From: Streptomyces sp. CB09001
GTDB taxonomy: Bacteria > Actinomycetota > Actinomycetes > Streptomycetales > Streptomycetaceae
Reading direction: 5' to 3'
Length of the DNA: 64,000 nt
NCBI RefSeq assembly: GCF_003369795.1
Contig: NZ_CP026730.1
Span: 3,348,001 to 3,412,000 of the forward strand
Position 1 is the first letter of the stretch. Each line of letters begins with the position of its first letter. Made by a program: the position numbers and the translations under genes. Under the pieces are notes generated by a model. It searched no databases, was not told where the DNA came from, and saw nothing but the letters and a program-made list of their open reading frames with translations. Positions 44,716 through 53,759 of the stretch are shown here, piece after piece.

Positions 44716-45423
44716 GTGACCACCTCGCCCGCTCCGGACGTCGACGTCGTACTCCCCTGCCTGAACGAGGCCGATGCCCTCCCCTGGGTGCTGGCCCGCG
44801 TCCCGGCCGGCTGGCGTGCGCTCGTCGTCGACAACGGCTCCACCGACGGCTCGGCGGACCTCGCCCGCTCGCTCGGCGCCACGGTCGTGACCGAGCCGCG
44901 CCGCGGTTTCGGCGCCGCCTGCCACGCCGGACTGACCGCCGCGACCGCCGACGTCGTCTGCTTCTGCGACTGCGACGCCTCCCTCGACCCGTCCCTGTTG
45001 ATCCCCTTCGTGGACGAGGTCCGCGCCGGGGTCTCCGACCTGGTGCTCGGGCGCCGACGACCGCAGACCAGGGGCGCGTGGCCGGTGCACGCCCGCGTGG
45101 GCAACCTCGCCCTCGCGCGGATGCTGCGCCGCCGCACCGGCCTGCGGCTGCACGACCTCGGCCCGCTGCGCGCCGCCCGCCGCGAGCGGCTGCTCGCCCT
45201 CGGTCTCACCGACCGGCGCAGCGGCTACCCGCTGCAGATGGTGGTGCGGGCCGCGGACGCGGGCTGGCGTATCGCCGAGCACGACGTCCCGTACCTGCCC
45301 CGCACCGGCGCCTCGAAGGTGACCGGGACCTGGCGCGGCACCTGGCACGCGGTGGGGGACATGCGCCGCGTGCTGGCCGAGCCGCCGACCCGCGGCCAGG
45401 TCCGTGAGGGGAGCCCGAGGTGA
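44716..45423 (+). CDS. Glycosyltransferase family 2
   Basis: A 235-residue GT-A fold enzyme: VDVVLPCLNEADALPWVL, VVDNGSTDGSADLARSLGA, ADVVCFCDCDASLDP (DxD-type metal site) and SGYPLQMVVRAADAGWRIAEHDVPYLPR. No membrane helix, so it acts at the cytoplasmic side, perhaps on a polyprenyl or other lipid acceptor. GTG start at 44716 with GGGTGA; a TAGGGT upstream could be a -10. First gene of an operon whose members overlap by four bases. Confidence 0.9.
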   Translation: MTTSPAPDVDVVLPCLNEADALPWVLARVPAGWRALVVDNGSTDGSADLARSLGATVVTEPRRGFGAACHAGLTAATADVVCFCDCDASLDPSLLIPFVDEVRAGVSDLVLGRRRPQTRGAWPVHARVGNLALARMLRRRTGLRLHDLGPLRAARRERLLALGLTDRRSGYPLQMVVRAADAGWRIAEHDVPYLPRTGASKVTGTWRGTWHAVGDMRRVLAEPPTRGQVREGSPR

Positions 45424-46061
45424 CCGCCACGACCACCCTCCTCGTCATCGCCAAGGAGCCGCGCCCGGGCCGGGTCAAGACCCGGCTCACCCCGCCCTTC
45501 ACCCCCGCCGAGGCGGCCGCGCTGGCCGAGGCGGCCCTCGCCGACACCCTGGCCGCGGTGGCGGCGACGCCCGCGCGGCGCCGGGTGCTGGTGCTCGACG
45601 GCGCCCCGGGCCCGTGGCTGCCGCCCGGCTTCGACGTCGTACCGCAGTGCGCGGGCGGGCTCGACGAACGGCTCGCGGAGGCCTTCGCCGGGTGCGCGGG
45701 GCCCGCCCTGCTGATCGGGATGGACACCCCACAGGTGACGCCCGGCCTCCTCGACGTGGACTTCCGCGACTGCGACGCGTACTTCGGCCCGGCGGAGGAC
45801 GGCGGCTTCTGGGCCCTGGGCCTGGCCCGGCCCGAGCCCGCCCTGCTGCGGGGCGTGCCCATGTCGACGCCGGTGACCGGGACCGTGCAGCGCGAGCGGC
45901 TCCTGGCGGCGGGACTGGGGGTGCGGGACCTGCCGCCGCTGCGCGACGTCGACACCGCGGCCGACGCCCGCGCCGTCGCCGCCCTCGCCCCGGGCGGCCG
46001 GTTCGCGGCGCGGCTGGCGGCCTGCGCACCGGCGGCGGACCGGCGGCGGGCGAGCCGGTGA
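45420..46061 (+). CDS. DUF2064/TIGR04282-type glycosyltransferase-like protein
   Basis: A 213-residue protein with nucleotidyl/glycosyltransferase features: VIAKEPRPGRVKTRLTPPFTPAEAAALAEAAL at the N terminus, LIGMDTPQVTPGLLD, and YFGPAEDGGFWALGL in the middle. The family name mentions arsenosugar biosynthesis in some bacteria, but most members stand in sugar/lipid operons. GTG overlaps the GT2 stop (GTGA) and its stop overlaps the methyltransferase. Probably acts in the same glycan or lipid pathway. Confidence 0.9.
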   Translation: MTATTTLLVIAKEPRPGRVKTRLTPPFTPAEAAALAEAALADTLAAVAATPARRRVLVLDGAPGPWLPPGFDVVPQCAGGLDERLAEAFAGCAGPALLIGMDTPQVTPGLLDVDFRDCDAYFGPAEDGGFWALGLARPEPALLRGVPMSTPVTGTVQRERLLAAGLGVRDLPPLRDVDTAADARAVAALAPGGRFAARLAACAPAADRRRASR

Positions 46062-46846
46062 AGGGGGTCGCACGTCTCGCGCCCGGCCGGCCGTCCCCCG
46101 CCCCCGCCTGGGAGACCTCCGACCCCTACGCCGCCGCCCTGCGGTCGGGGCACGGGCCGCTGTTCCTGCGCCGCACCGACGGCTGGCTGCTGCCGCTGGA
46201 GGTGGAACGCTGGTGCGCGCGGGCCGACGCCGTCGACCTGGACGTCCTCGACCGGTGCGAGGGTGCGGTACTCGACGTGGGCTGCGGCCCCGGCCGGCTG
46301 GTGGCCGAACTCGCCGCCCGGGGACGGACCGTGCTCGGCATCGACGTCAGCGAGGCCGCCGTGTCCCGCACCGAGGGGCTCGGCGGGCAGTCGCTGCGGC
46401 GCTCCGTGTTCGAGCCGCTGCCCGGCGAGGGACGCTGGGACACCGTGCTCCTCATGGACGGCAACGTCGGCATCGGCGGCGACCCCCGCGCCCTGCTCGG
46501 CCGCGTCGCCGCCCTGCTCGCGCCCGGCGGTCTGCTGATCGCCGAGACGGCCCCGGTCGACGTCGACGAACGCGTCCACGTACAGCTCGTCGACGTCGCC
46601 GACGGCGACGAGGCGTACGGGAGCCCCTTTCCCTGGGCGCGGATCGGCACCCGCGCCCTGCTGCGCCGCGCGGACGCCGCCGGCTGGCGGACCGCCGGTC
46701 AGTGGACGTCGGGGGAGCGCCGCTTCGTCGCGCTGCGCAGCAGCCGCAGGGCGAGCAGCAGCGCCGAGCCGCCGAACAGCGCCGCCGTGGTCAGCAGCCA
46801 CCGGGTGAGGAAGCCGTCCGCCGACAGCCCGGTGACCCCGGCGTAA
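46058..46846 (+). CDS. SAM-dependent methyltransferase, class I
   Basis: A 262-residue enzyme. SAM motif I is VLDVGCGPGRLVAELAARG, followed by GIDVSEAAVSR (motif II) and LLAPGGLLIAETAP (post-III). The GTG start overlaps the DUF2064 stop by four bases. The C-terminal ~40 residues are serine-rich and unlike the family, and their coding DNA overlaps the end of the convergent membrane-protein gene by 148 bases. The overlap may reflect a lost stop codon. Confidence 0.85.
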   Translation: MKGVARLAPGRPSPAPAWETSDPYAAALRSGHGPLFLRRTDGWLLPLEVERWCARADAVDLDVLDRCEGAVLDVGCGPGRLVAELAARGRTVLGIDVSEAAVSRTEGLGGQSLRRSVFEPLPGEGRWDTVLLMDGNVGIGGDPRALLGRVAALLAPGGLLIAETAPVDVDERVHVQLVDVADGDEAYGSPFPWARIGTRALLRRADAAGWRTAGQWTSGERRFVALRSSRRASSSAEPPNSAAVVSSHRVRKPSADSPVTPA

Positions 46847-47199
46847 CTCGCGTCGACCCGGCCGCCGATCAGCGGGAACCACACGAGCAGGAGCAGCCCG
46901 GAGAAGGCCGCGGGAAACCGGACGTACGAGGTCGACTCGCGGTGGCGGGCCGCGCCGAGACCGCCCGTGACCGCCCGGTCAAGCAGCGCGTACAGCGGCA
47001 GCAGCACCAGGTCGTGCAGGAGCGCCGCGCCCACGAACCAGAGGACCACGCCGAGCCAGTCGCCGGCGAGCAGCCGCACCCCCGCGTAGCCCGCGAGCGC
47101 GAAGGAGCAGGCCAGCAGGAGGATCTGGAGGGGGCTGCCGGCCACGCGCCGCGGCGACCGCGGCCGGCTCGGCCACGACGGCCTGCGCACGGGGTTCAC
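46699..47199 (-). CDS. Four-helix membrane protein linked to the molybdopterin oxidoreductase
   Basis: A 166-residue protein with four hydrophobic helices (LQILLLACSFALAGYAGVRLL; VVLWFVGAALLHDLVLLPLYALL; and two more) and a basic start and end. The GTG start overlaps the oxidoreductase stop by GTGA, so the two are co-translated. Function unknown; it may be a membrane partner or quinone-side subunit of the oxidoreductase. Confidence 0.8.
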   Translation of the reverse strand: MNPVRRPSWPSRPRSPRRVAGSPLQILLLACSFALAGYAGVRLLAGDWLGVVLWFVGAALLHDLVLLPLYALLDRAVTGGLGAARHRESTSYVRFPAAFSGLLLLVWFPLIGGRVDASYAGVTGLSADGFLTRWLLTTAALFGGSALLLALRLLRSATKRRSPDVH

Positions 47200-48443
47200 C
47201 GGAGCTCTCCGAACGTCATCCGGGCCACCCACTTGGTGTTGAGCACGCCGGGTGCGGCGGGCACGATGATCCGGGCCGGGTGGCCGTGGTCCGGGCTCAG
47301 CTCCTCGCCGTTGACGTACAGGGCGAGCAGGGAGCGCGGGTCGGCCACCTGGTTGGCGCGCAGCGCCCCGCTGCGGAAGGCGCCGCGCCGCTGGAGGGAC
47401 TCGACGAACACGTCCGGCGGGTCGGCCTCGTGGCCCACGCGGGCGGCGAGGTCCCGCAGCCGCACGCCGCGCCACCACTGGTCGGACGTCGACCAGCCCT
47501 CGACGCAGGCGATGGGGAGGGCCACGCTGTGCTGCTCCATGGCGAGCAGCTCGGCCCGGCTGAACCGGACGGTCCCCGAGCGCCCGGTGACGACGAGCCG
47601 CCAGGTGTCCTCGGTCGTCTCGGCCGGGTCGATGCCCACGTGGGCGGCGGTCTTGTTGATCTGGAACCCGTTCGGACCGCTGCCCGGCTCGGGCCCGCCG
47701 TGCGGGGAGAGCACGGCGGTGGCCCGCAGCGGCCCGTCGAAGCTGCGCCCCGCGTTCGTGGCGAGCATCAGCAGCGAGCCGCCCCCGACGAACCACAGGG
47801 CCCCGCGCCGCGTGACGGTGGGCGCCGCCGGACGCGGGGAGACCAGGTCGTCGCGCTCCTCGTGCTCCTCGCGCATCGCCCGGAGGTTGCGCAGCGCCTG
47901 CGGCGTCTTCAGCACGGCGTGTGCGACGAACGCGGCGAAGAAGACCCAGGCACCGTAGAAGTGCAGCGGGTAGAAGGAGCCGGGGAAGAGGTACTCCAGC
48001 TGGATGTTGAGCACCCCGGTCACGAACTCGAACAGTGCGCCCCCGACCAGCAGCAGCAGCGAGATCCGTTCCAGCGCGTGGGCGAGCGAGCGGACCGGCG
48101 GCAGCGTGAACAGCCTCGGCACCACCGACCACAGCTTGGCCAGCAGCACCGGGATCAGGGTGAGCCCGAGAGTGACGTGGACACCCTGCGTGAGCCGGTA
48201 CAGCCAGGGCGGGTCGGTCGGCCAGGCGAAGAGGTAGAAGCCGAGGATCCCCTTGTCCGGGGTCTTGTCGTTGACCGGCGCCAGATCGGGGTTGTAGGCG
48301 GCGTAGGACACCAGTCCCGTCACGAACAGCACCGTGATGCCGACGAGCAGGACGAGGCCGAGCACCGAGGTGAACCGGGGGCCGCGCAGCGGGCTGCGCC
48401 AGAAGCCCGGGGAGGAGGGGAGCCGTGGGGCGAGGTCGCGCAT
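47196..48443 (-). CDS. Membrane cytochrome b561-like/molybdopterin oxidoreductase fusion
   Basis: A 415-residue fusion. The N-terminal ~200 residues hold about five membrane helices with spaced histidines (GVHVTLGLTLIPVLLAKLW; FYPLHFYGAWVFFAAFVAHAVL), a cytochrome b-like heme module. The C-terminal ~180 residues are a sulfite oxidase-type Mo-binding domain with the Mo-ligating Cys in PIACVEGWSTSDQWW and GVRLRDLAARVG. Electrons would pass from the Mo site to membrane heme. Substrate unknown (sulfite- or methionine-sulfoxide-like). Needs molybdate, for which modABC lies 37 kb away in this window. Confidence 0.9.
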   Translation of the reverse strand: MRDLAPRLPSSPGFWRSPLRGPRFTSVLGLVLLVGITVLFVTGLVSYAAYNPDLAPVNDKTPDKGILGFYLFAWPTDPPWLYRLTQGVHVTLGLTLIPVLLAKLWSVVPRLFTLPPVRSLAHALERISLLLLVGGALFEFVTGVLNIQLEYLFPGSFYPLHFYGAWVFFAAFVAHAVLKTPQALRNLRAMREEHEERDDLVSPRPAAPTVTRRGALWFVGGGSLLMLATNAGRSFDGPLRATAVLSPHGGPEPGSGPNGFQINKTAAHVGIDPAETTEDTWRLVVTGRSGTVRFSRAELLAMEQHSVALPIACVEGWSTSDQWWRGVRLRDLAARVGHEADPPDVFVESLQRRGAFRSGALRANQVADPRSLLALYVNGEELSPDHGHPARIIVPAAPGVLNTKWVARMTFGELR

Positions 48444-48556
48444 GTCCCGACCGTAGGCCTGGACCGGCCGCCGGAACGGTCCGCGACCCATGACGAAACG
48501 CTGACGTCCGCCGTGCGCACCGCCCGCCGGGTGATCTCCCGGCCTACGGTGCCGGG

Positions 48557-49951
48557 GTGACCGTGACCCGCCCGCACTCCGTATCCCGCGACCTGTACGC
48601 CGCGGCGGCCGCCGTGCTGCTCGTGACGGCCGCCGTCCTGGTCGGCCGGTACGTGTACACCTACGACGACCTGATCGTCGGCTGGCCGCCCCTGCTGGGC
48701 CGCTGGGACCCGCACCTGGGCCCCGGCACCCCGGCGGCCGTCCTGGTGGCGGTGGGGGTGGTGGCGTACGGGCCGGCCGTCGCCGCCCGGCTGCCGTGGC
48801 GCGCGCTGCTGCCCGCGGCCTGGGGCACGGCACTGGCCTGGACCTGGTCGCTGGCCCTGATCGACGGCTGGGAACGGGGCGTCGCCGGACGGCTCACCAC
48901 GCGCCAGGAGTACCTCTCGGTCATCGGCCGCTGGCACGACATCCCGGCGACCCTGCGCGACTTCAACGGGCACATCCTGCTCCACTCCCCCGACAACTGG
49001 CCCGCCCACGTCGCCGGTCACCCGCCCGGGGCCACGCTGGCCTACGTACTGCTGGAGCGGATCGGGCTCGGTGGCGGAGGCTGGGCCGGGGCCCTGACCA
49101 TCACGGTGGGCGCGACCGGCTGCGTGGCGGTGCTGGTCGCGGTGCGGGCACTGGCGGGCGAGCGGCTCGCCCGGCGGGCGGCGCCGTTCCTGGCCCTGGC
49201 ACCGGCCGCGGTGTGGATGGGCACGTCCGCCGACGGCTGCTTCGCGGCGGTCGCCGCGTGGGCGGTGGCGCTGCTCGCCCTCGCGGTCACCGGCCGCCCG
49301 CTGTGGTGGGCGGCGGGCTCGGGGCTGCTCTTCGGACTCACCTGCTATCTCTCGTACGGCCTGACGCTGTTCGCGGTGATCGCGGCGGCGGTGCTGCTGC
49401 TCGGCCGGCGCGGGGTGCGGGCGCGGCCGGTGCTGTTCGTGCCGCTGCTGGCGGGAGCGGCGGTGGTGCCGGTGGCGTTCACGGCGGCCGGGTTCGACTG
49501 GTGGGAGGCCTACCACCTGCTGGTCACCCGCTACTACGAGGGCGCGGCCGGCGTCCGCCCCTACGTGTACTGGGTGTGGGCCAACCTCGCCTGCACGGTG
49601 CTCATCACGGGCCTGGCGACGGTGGCGGGCCTGCGGCGGGCCGGGGGCGTACTGGTCCGGCGGCGCGCCAAGGGCGGACGGGTGGCGGACGGTGCGGGGG
49701 CGGCCAGTGCGGAGGCGGACGGTGTGCGGGCCGGGGAGGCCCGTCTGGCGTTTCTCGTGGCCGCCGGGCTGCTCGCCCTGCTGGCCGCCGACCTGTCCGG
49801 CATGAGCAAGGCGGAGACGGAACGCATCTGGCTCCCCTTCGCCCTGTGGCTCCTCCCGGCCTGCGCGTTCCTCACCCGGCCGCGCGGCTGGCTGACGGCG
49901 CAGGCGGTGCTGGCCCTGCTCCTGAACCACCTGGTGGCGACCGGCTGGTGA
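48557..49951 (+). CDS. Polytopic membrane glycosyltransferase-like protein
   Basis: A 464-residue protein with about ten to twelve hydrophobic segments. The HVAGHPPGATLAYVLLERIGL loop after the second or third helix resembles the external substrate loop of GT-C-type mannosyltransferases, and conserved acidic/aromatic residues (YTYDDLIVGWPP) occur early. A polyprenyl-phosphate-sugar donor is likely but unproven. GTG start at 48557. Divergent from the molybdopterin enzyme gene. A terminator follows at 49963. Confidence 0.75.
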   Translation: MTVTRPHSVSRDLYAAAAAVLLVTAAVLVGRYVYTYDDLIVGWPPLLGRWDPHLGPGTPAAVLVAVGVVAYGPAVAARLPWRALLPAAWGTALAWTWSLALIDGWERGVAGRLTTRQEYLSVIGRWHDIPATLRDFNGHILLHSPDNWPAHVAGHPPGATLAYVLLERIGLGGGGWAGALTITVGATGCVAVLVAVRALAGERLARRAAPFLALAPAAVWMGTSADGCFAAVAAWAVALLALAVTGRPLWWAAGSGLLFGLTCYLSYGLTLFAVIAAAVLLLGRRGVRARPVLFVPLLAGAAVVPVAFTAAGFDWWEAYHLLVTRYYEGAAGVRPYVYWVWANLACTVLITGLATVAGLRRAGGVLVRRRAKGGRVADGAGAASAEADGVRAGEARLAFLVAAGLLALLAADLSGMSKAETERIWLPFALWLLPACAFLTRPRGWLTAQAVLALLLNHLVATGW

Positions 49952-49962
49952 ACACACGCAAA

Positions 49963-49988
49963 GGGCCCGCACCGTGCGGTGCGGGCCC
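49963..49988. terminator. Bidirectional terminator between glycosyltransferase and cold-shock gene
   Basis: GGGCCCGCACC (49963-49973), loop GTGC, GGTGCGGGCCC (49978-49988): a perfect 11-bp stem between convergent genes. The stem sequence equals the inner stem of the first cold-shock terminator at 36471-36506. Confidence 0.8.
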
Positions 49989-50047
49989 TCGACACGTACT
50001 GCGGGACGTACTGCGCGACTACCGCACGACGTACCGCACGCGTGTTG

Positions 50048-50251
50048 TTACGCGGGAACGATGTTCTCCGCCTGCGGGCCCTTCTGGCCCTGCGTGACGT
50101 CGAAGTTCACCCGCTGGCCCTCCTGGAGCTCGCGGAAGCCCTGGGTGGCGATGTTCGAGTAGTGGGCGAAGACGTCGGCGCCGCCGCCGTCCTGCGCGAT
50201 GAAACCGAAGCCCTTTTCGGCGTTGAACCACTTCACGGTACCGGAAGCCAT
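50048..50251 (-). CDS. Cold-shock protein (CspA family), second copy
   Basis: A 67-residue OB-fold RNA/DNA-binding protein with RNP1 KGFGFI and RNP2 VFAHYS, about ten substitutions from the copy at 36249-36452. AGGAGAAAA precedes the ATG. Its leader carries the same blocks as the first copy and its terminator the same stem, so the whole transcription unit seems duplicated. No helicase follows this copy. Confidence 0.97.
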   Translation of the reverse strand: MASGTVKWFNAEKGFGFIAQDGGGADVFAHYSNIATQGFRELQEGQRVNFDVTQGQKGPQAENIVPA

Positions 50252-50301
50252 GCTTTTTTCTCCTAGGCAGTGTTGAAGGCCCGCACTGTGCGAGCCCCCC
50301 A

Positions 50302-50361
50302 TCGCCGCGATGATCACCTGCCCGGAAACCCGGTAACACAAATGGCAACCACAACTGCAAC
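50302..50361 (-). promoter_or_regulatory. Conserved leader of the second cold-shock gene
   Basis: On the minus strand: GTTGCAGTTGTGGTTGCC (50361-50344) then GGTGATCATCGCGGCGA (50318-50302), matching 36146-36163 exactly and 36183-36199 with one change. Spacing between blocks is 25 bases here and 19 in the first copy. Confidence 0.65.
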
Positions 50362-50507
50362 TGATGTCCAGCCTAGCACGAAATGCATCGACAACCCGGT
50401 AAGAAATCGCCGACGGAGATCGGTAATTTTCGCGGCCGAATTTATTCCCGCCCTGGACGAATATATGTTTCAACGGGGCCGGATTTCCACTCACCGTGCG
50501 GTCTCGC

Positions 50508-51146
50508 TCAGGGCCCGAGGACCAGGACGCCGTACGGGCCGAGCACGGACGACTGGAGGGTGTCGCCCTCCGCGTAGCGCCAGCCCCAGGAGCGCAGCGC
50601 CCGTACGGTCGCGCCGTCGGCGCGGTCCACCAGCGTGACGCCGAGGGCGGCGTCGTGCTCGGCGAGCAGACGGGCCTGCAGGCGGCGGGCGAGGTTCCAG
50701 GCCCGGTCGTGGTGGTCTCTGCGCACCCGGGCCGGGACGACGATCCCGGAGACCAGGAAGAGTCGGCCCGACGCGGCGGCGGGCAGCACGCTCCCGGTCA
50801 GGTAGCGCTCCAGCCCCCGCACGCCGCGCGGGTCGCCGCCGGGCACGGGGTAGCCGTAGGCGCAGCCGGTCAGGACGGTGGTCTCCGCTATCAGCAGGCC
50901 GAAGCCCGGACGCCGTACGTCGGCGGCCAGTCGGCGCAGGAAGGCGCCGCGGGCCGCGTTCCACGCCCGGGGTCCGCCGCCGGAGGTCTGCGCGTACAGG
51001 TCGCCCAGCTCGGCGAACCGGTCCTCGATCTGACGCCGGGTCAGTTCCCGCAGCCGTTCCCCGGCCTGCGGCGAGGAGCGCTGGGCCGGCCCCCGCCGCC
51101 CGTGGGGCTCTGTGGTCGCCGGCCGCACCGGCACGTGCACCGTCAT
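50508..51146 (-). CDS. GNAT-like N-acetyltransferase family protein
   Basis: A 212-residue protein with GNAT-like features: [21 protein letters not shown] (central beta strands), [63 protein letters not shown] (acetyl-CoA region and following helix). The canonical Q/RxxGxG/A is altered to [12 protein letters not shown]. Substrate unknown. It lies downstream of the histidine kinase gene on the same strand, 137 bases apart. Confidence 0.7.
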   Translation of the reverse strand: MTVHVPVRPATTEPHGRRGPAQRSSPQAGERLRELTRRQIEDRFAELGDLYAQTSGGGPRAWNAARGAFLRRLAADVRRPGFGLLIAETTVLTGCAYGYPVPGGDPRGVRGLERYLTGSVLPAAASGRLFLVSGIVVPARVRRDHHDRAWNLARRLQARLLAEHDAALGVTLVDRADGATVRALRSWGWRYAEGDTLQSSVLGPYGVLVLGP

Positions 51147-51283
51147 GAGGCGAGTCCCGCCCCGGGCTCGGGTCCGGCCCGGTGTCGTCGATCGCCGGGA
51201 GCGGCACCGGTGTCGGGGCCGGTGCGCGGCAATTCCCCCGGTCCCTCCACCGTACTCCCGGCCCCGGGCCCCGACCCGGTGGG

Positions 51284-52534
51284 TCACCTCCCGCAGGGGA
51301 GGTCCACGTCCAGGGTGGTGGGGCCGCCGGGTGGGCTGGTCAGGCGGAGGGTGCCGTCCAGTGCCGCGACGCGGCGGCGGATGCCGGTCAGGCCCGAGCC
51401 GTCGTTCTCGTCGGCGCCGCCCCGGCCGTCGTCCTCGACCAGCAGGCGCAGCCGGCCCCCACGGGCCCGGGCCGTGACCGAGGCGCGGGCGGCGCCGCTG
51501 TGCTTCGCGATGTTGGTGAGCGCCTCGGCCACCACGAAGTACGCCGTCGCCTCGACGGAGGCCGCGCACCGCTCGGGAATGTCGGCCTCGACGCGGCACG
51601 GCACACCGCAGTCCGCCGCGAGTCCCGACAGCGCGCCCGCGAGGCCCCGGTCGGCCAGGACCGGCGGCAGGATGCCCCGCGCCACCTGGCGCAGCTCCGC
51701 CAGGGCCTGTTCGGCGGCGGACTGCGCCCTCTCCAGCAGTTCGTCGGCGCCCGCCGGGTCCCGCGCCGCCATCCGGCGCGCCGCGCCCAGCAGCACCGTC
51801 ACCGACACCAGCCGGTTCTGCGCGCCGTCGTGCAGGGACCGTTCGATCCGGCGCAGCTCGGTGGCGTGCGCGTCCAGGGCCGCGGCCCGGGTCGCGGTCA
51901 GTTCGGCCACCCGCAGGGACAGGTCCGTGTCCGGGCCCGCCACCAGCAGCCGCCGGGCCGGGGCGGCCTGAAGGCGTGCCATGCCCGGGCCGAGACCCAG
52001 GACGATCGCGGTCCAGCCCACGCCCAGCAGCGTCGCCGCGAGCGCGTCCGGCCAGCTGTGGGCGGTGCCGATGCCGATGGACGTGGTCGTCGCGTCCCCG
52101 GGGCTCAGCCGCCACCACAGCGGGAAGGTGGTGTCCCGGACGGCGCAGAGCGGCAGCAGGAGGCCGAGCAGGCCCAGCAGGAACCCCGCGGTGGCGTGCC
52201 GGACCAGCCAGCTCAGCTCGCGCCGGGTGGTGGGGTCGGCCAGGGCGAGCCGCAGCCGGGTGGGCGGCGGGTCGGGCGGGACGATCTCGATGCCCCGGCC
52301 GGACAGGCGTTCGCGTTCCCGGCGGGCCAGCGCGTGCAGGGCGCGCAGTGCGCCGGGGGCGAGGAGCAGCCCCACGCCGGCCGGCGCGGTCACGGCGGCC
52401 ACCGCCAGCAGCACCAGCACGCCCAGCCCCTGGAACGCCGTACCCAGCCCGCCGACGAGCTGCCCCGTCGCGGCGCGGGCGGCGCGCAGGGTCCGTACGG
52501 CGGTCTCCCGCACGGACGCGACCGGAACCGTCAT
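51284..52534 (-). CDS. NarL-type sensor histidine kinase without adjacent response regulator
   Basis: A 416-residue kinase. A membrane sensor domain with four to six helices (~25-200) is followed by HisKA_3 with RRIERSLHDGAQNRLVSVTVLLGAA (phospho-His) and a compact HATPase (AYFVVAEALTNIAKHSGAARASV; DDGRGG; GSGLTGIRRRVAALDG). It is divergent from the ABC gene set at 52742, with the dyad GTACAGC-CT-GCTGTAC between. No response regulator gene adjoins it; the nearest NarL-type regulator is at 59866. Confidence 0.9.
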   Translation of the reverse strand: MTVPVASVRETAVRTLRAARAATGQLVGGLGTAFQGLGVLVLLAVAAVTAPAGVGLLLAPGALRALHALARRERERLSGRGIEIVPPDPPPTRLRLALADPTTRRELSWLVRHATAGFLLGLLGLLLPLCAVRDTTFPLWWRLSPGDATTTSIGIGTAHSWPDALAATLLGVGWTAIVLGLGPGMARLQAAPARRLLVAGPDTDLSLRVAELTATRAAALDAHATELRRIERSLHDGAQNRLVSVTVLLGAARRMAARDPAGADELLERAQSAAEQALAELRQVARGILPPVLADRGLAGALSGLAADCGVPCRVEADIPERCAASVEATAYFVVAEALTNIAKHSGAARASVTARARGGRLRLLVEDDGRGGADENDGSGLTGIRRRVAALDGTLRLTSPPGGPTTLDVDLPCGR

Positions 52535-52633
52535 CCGCCTGCCTCCCTCCGGGCCGTACGCACCGCTGCGGCGTGCCCGGCGTGCCCGACCCTATGCCGC
52601 CGGACGGGCCTTCGGCGGGTGCGGAGCCGGAAA

Positions 52634-52649
52634 GTACAGCCTGCTGTAC
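52634..52649. promoter_or_regulatory. Inverted repeat in the kinase/ABC divergent promoter region
   Basis: GTACAGC-CT-GCTGTAC, a perfect 7-base-arm dyad, 93-108 bases upstream of the small protein gene at 52742 and 100-115 upstream of the kinase. Fits a LuxR/NarL-type regulator site. Confidence 0.55.
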
Positions 52650-52741
52650 CCCGGACCGGGCGGCCCACGGGATCGGCCGCGGGGGGTCTCGCTCCCTAGC
52701 GTCGGAGACGACCGAGAGCGACGCCGACGGAGGCCGCAGCC

Positions 52742-53002
52742 ATGACGCACCAGGACCACCAGGACCCCTACCGCCTGGGCACACCCCGGACCATCCCCAC
52801 CGCCCCCGGCGACGGCCCGGACGCCGTCTCCCGCGGGGACGTACTGCGTGCGCTGCTGTGGGCGGTCGTGGTGCTCAGCGCGGTCGCCAACATGGCCCTC
52901 TCCTTCACCGGTGCCGCCGCGCCGCTCCACCTGGCCAGCGGTGTGGTCACCGTCCTCGCCGCCGGCGCCCTCGTCGTACGCGGCCTGCGGGGGCGGCGAT
53001 GA
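52742..53002 (+). CDS. Small two-helix membrane protein in ABC operon
   Basis: An 86-residue protein: a polar, P/D/R-rich N-terminal ~30 residues, two hydrophobic helices (LRALLWAVVVLSAVANMALSF; LASGVVTVLAAGALVV) and a basic RRGLRGRR-like end. Overlaps the ATPase gene by ATGA. Function unknown; an accessory of the FtsX-type transporter is inferred. Confidence 0.75.
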   Translation: MTHQDHQDPYRLGTPRTIPTAPGDGPDAVSRGDVLRALLWAVVVLSAVANMALSFTGAAAPLHLASGVVTVLAAGALVVRGLRGRR

Positions 53003-53757
53003 GCACCGCCGTTCCCGCCGCGACCGTCACCGGGCGCCGGGCGCCCGCCATCGCGCTGGACCGCGTCGCCCGGACCTACCCGGGCGGTGTCCGCGCACTC
53101 GACGACGTGTCGCTGACCGTGGAGCACGGCACGTTCCTCGCGGTGATGGGGCCCTCGGGCTCCGGCAAGAGCACCCTGATGCACTGTGCCGCCGGGCTGG
53201 ACTCCCCCACCTCCGGCAGCGTCCGCATCGACGGGCGGGAGATCTCCGGCCTGAACGAGACCCGCCGCACCGAACTGCGCCGCGAACGCGTCGGGTTCGT
53301 CTTCCAGGCGTACAACCTGATTCCCTCGCTCAGCGTCGAGGACAACATCACGCTGCCGCTGCGCCTGGCCGGCCGGCGCCCGGACCGGGACTGGCTGCAC
53401 GCGCTGACCGAGCGGGTGGGGCTGGCCGACCGGCTGGCGCACCGCCCGGCCGAGCTGTCCGGGGGCCAGCAGCAACGGGCCGCCGTCGTAAGGGCGCTGG
53501 CGGCGAAACCGGCCGTCGTCTTCGCGGACGAGCCGACCGGCGCGCTCGACCTGCGCAGCGCCCACCAGGTCCTCGGCCTGCTGCGCGCGCTCGTCGACGA
53601 CCTCGGTCAGACGGTGGTCATGGTCACCCACGACCCGGCCGCCGCGGCCCGCGCCCACCGGGCGCTGGTGATGGCCGACGGCCGGGTGGTCGAGGCCCTG
53701 GAGCGGCCGACGGCCCCGCAACTGGCCGAGCGCCTCGTCGCGTTGGGAGAGCGGTAG
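52999..53757 (+). CDS. MacB/LolD-type ABC ATPase
   Basis: A 252-residue ATPase: Walker [10 protein letters not shown], signature [16 protein letters not shown], Walker [14 protein letters not shown] loop VTHDP. The [33 protein letters not shown] stretch is typical of the MacB/LolD group that works with FtsX-type permeases in mechanotransmission rather than classic transport. Followed after two bases by its permease. Confidence 0.93.
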   Translation: MSTAVPAATVTGRRAPAIALDRVARTYPGGVRALDDVSLTVEHGTFLAVMGPSGSGKSTLMHCAAGLDSPTSGSVRIDGREISGLNETRRTELRRERVGFVFQAYNLIPSLSVEDNITLPLRLAGRRPDRDWLHALTERVGLADRLAHRPAELSGGQQQRAAVVRALAAKPAVVFADEPTGALDLRSAHQVLGLLRALVDDLGQTVVMVTHDPAAAARAHRALVMADGRVVEALERPTAPQLAERLVALGER

Positions 53758-53759
53758 GC

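Noticed and set aside
45420..46061. True arsenosugar biosynthesis gene linked to the ars cluster
   Set aside because: The family label mentions arsenosugars, but the gene sits in a sugar/lipid operon 41 kb from the ars genes and no radical-SAM arsenosugar enzyme or ArsM is nearby.
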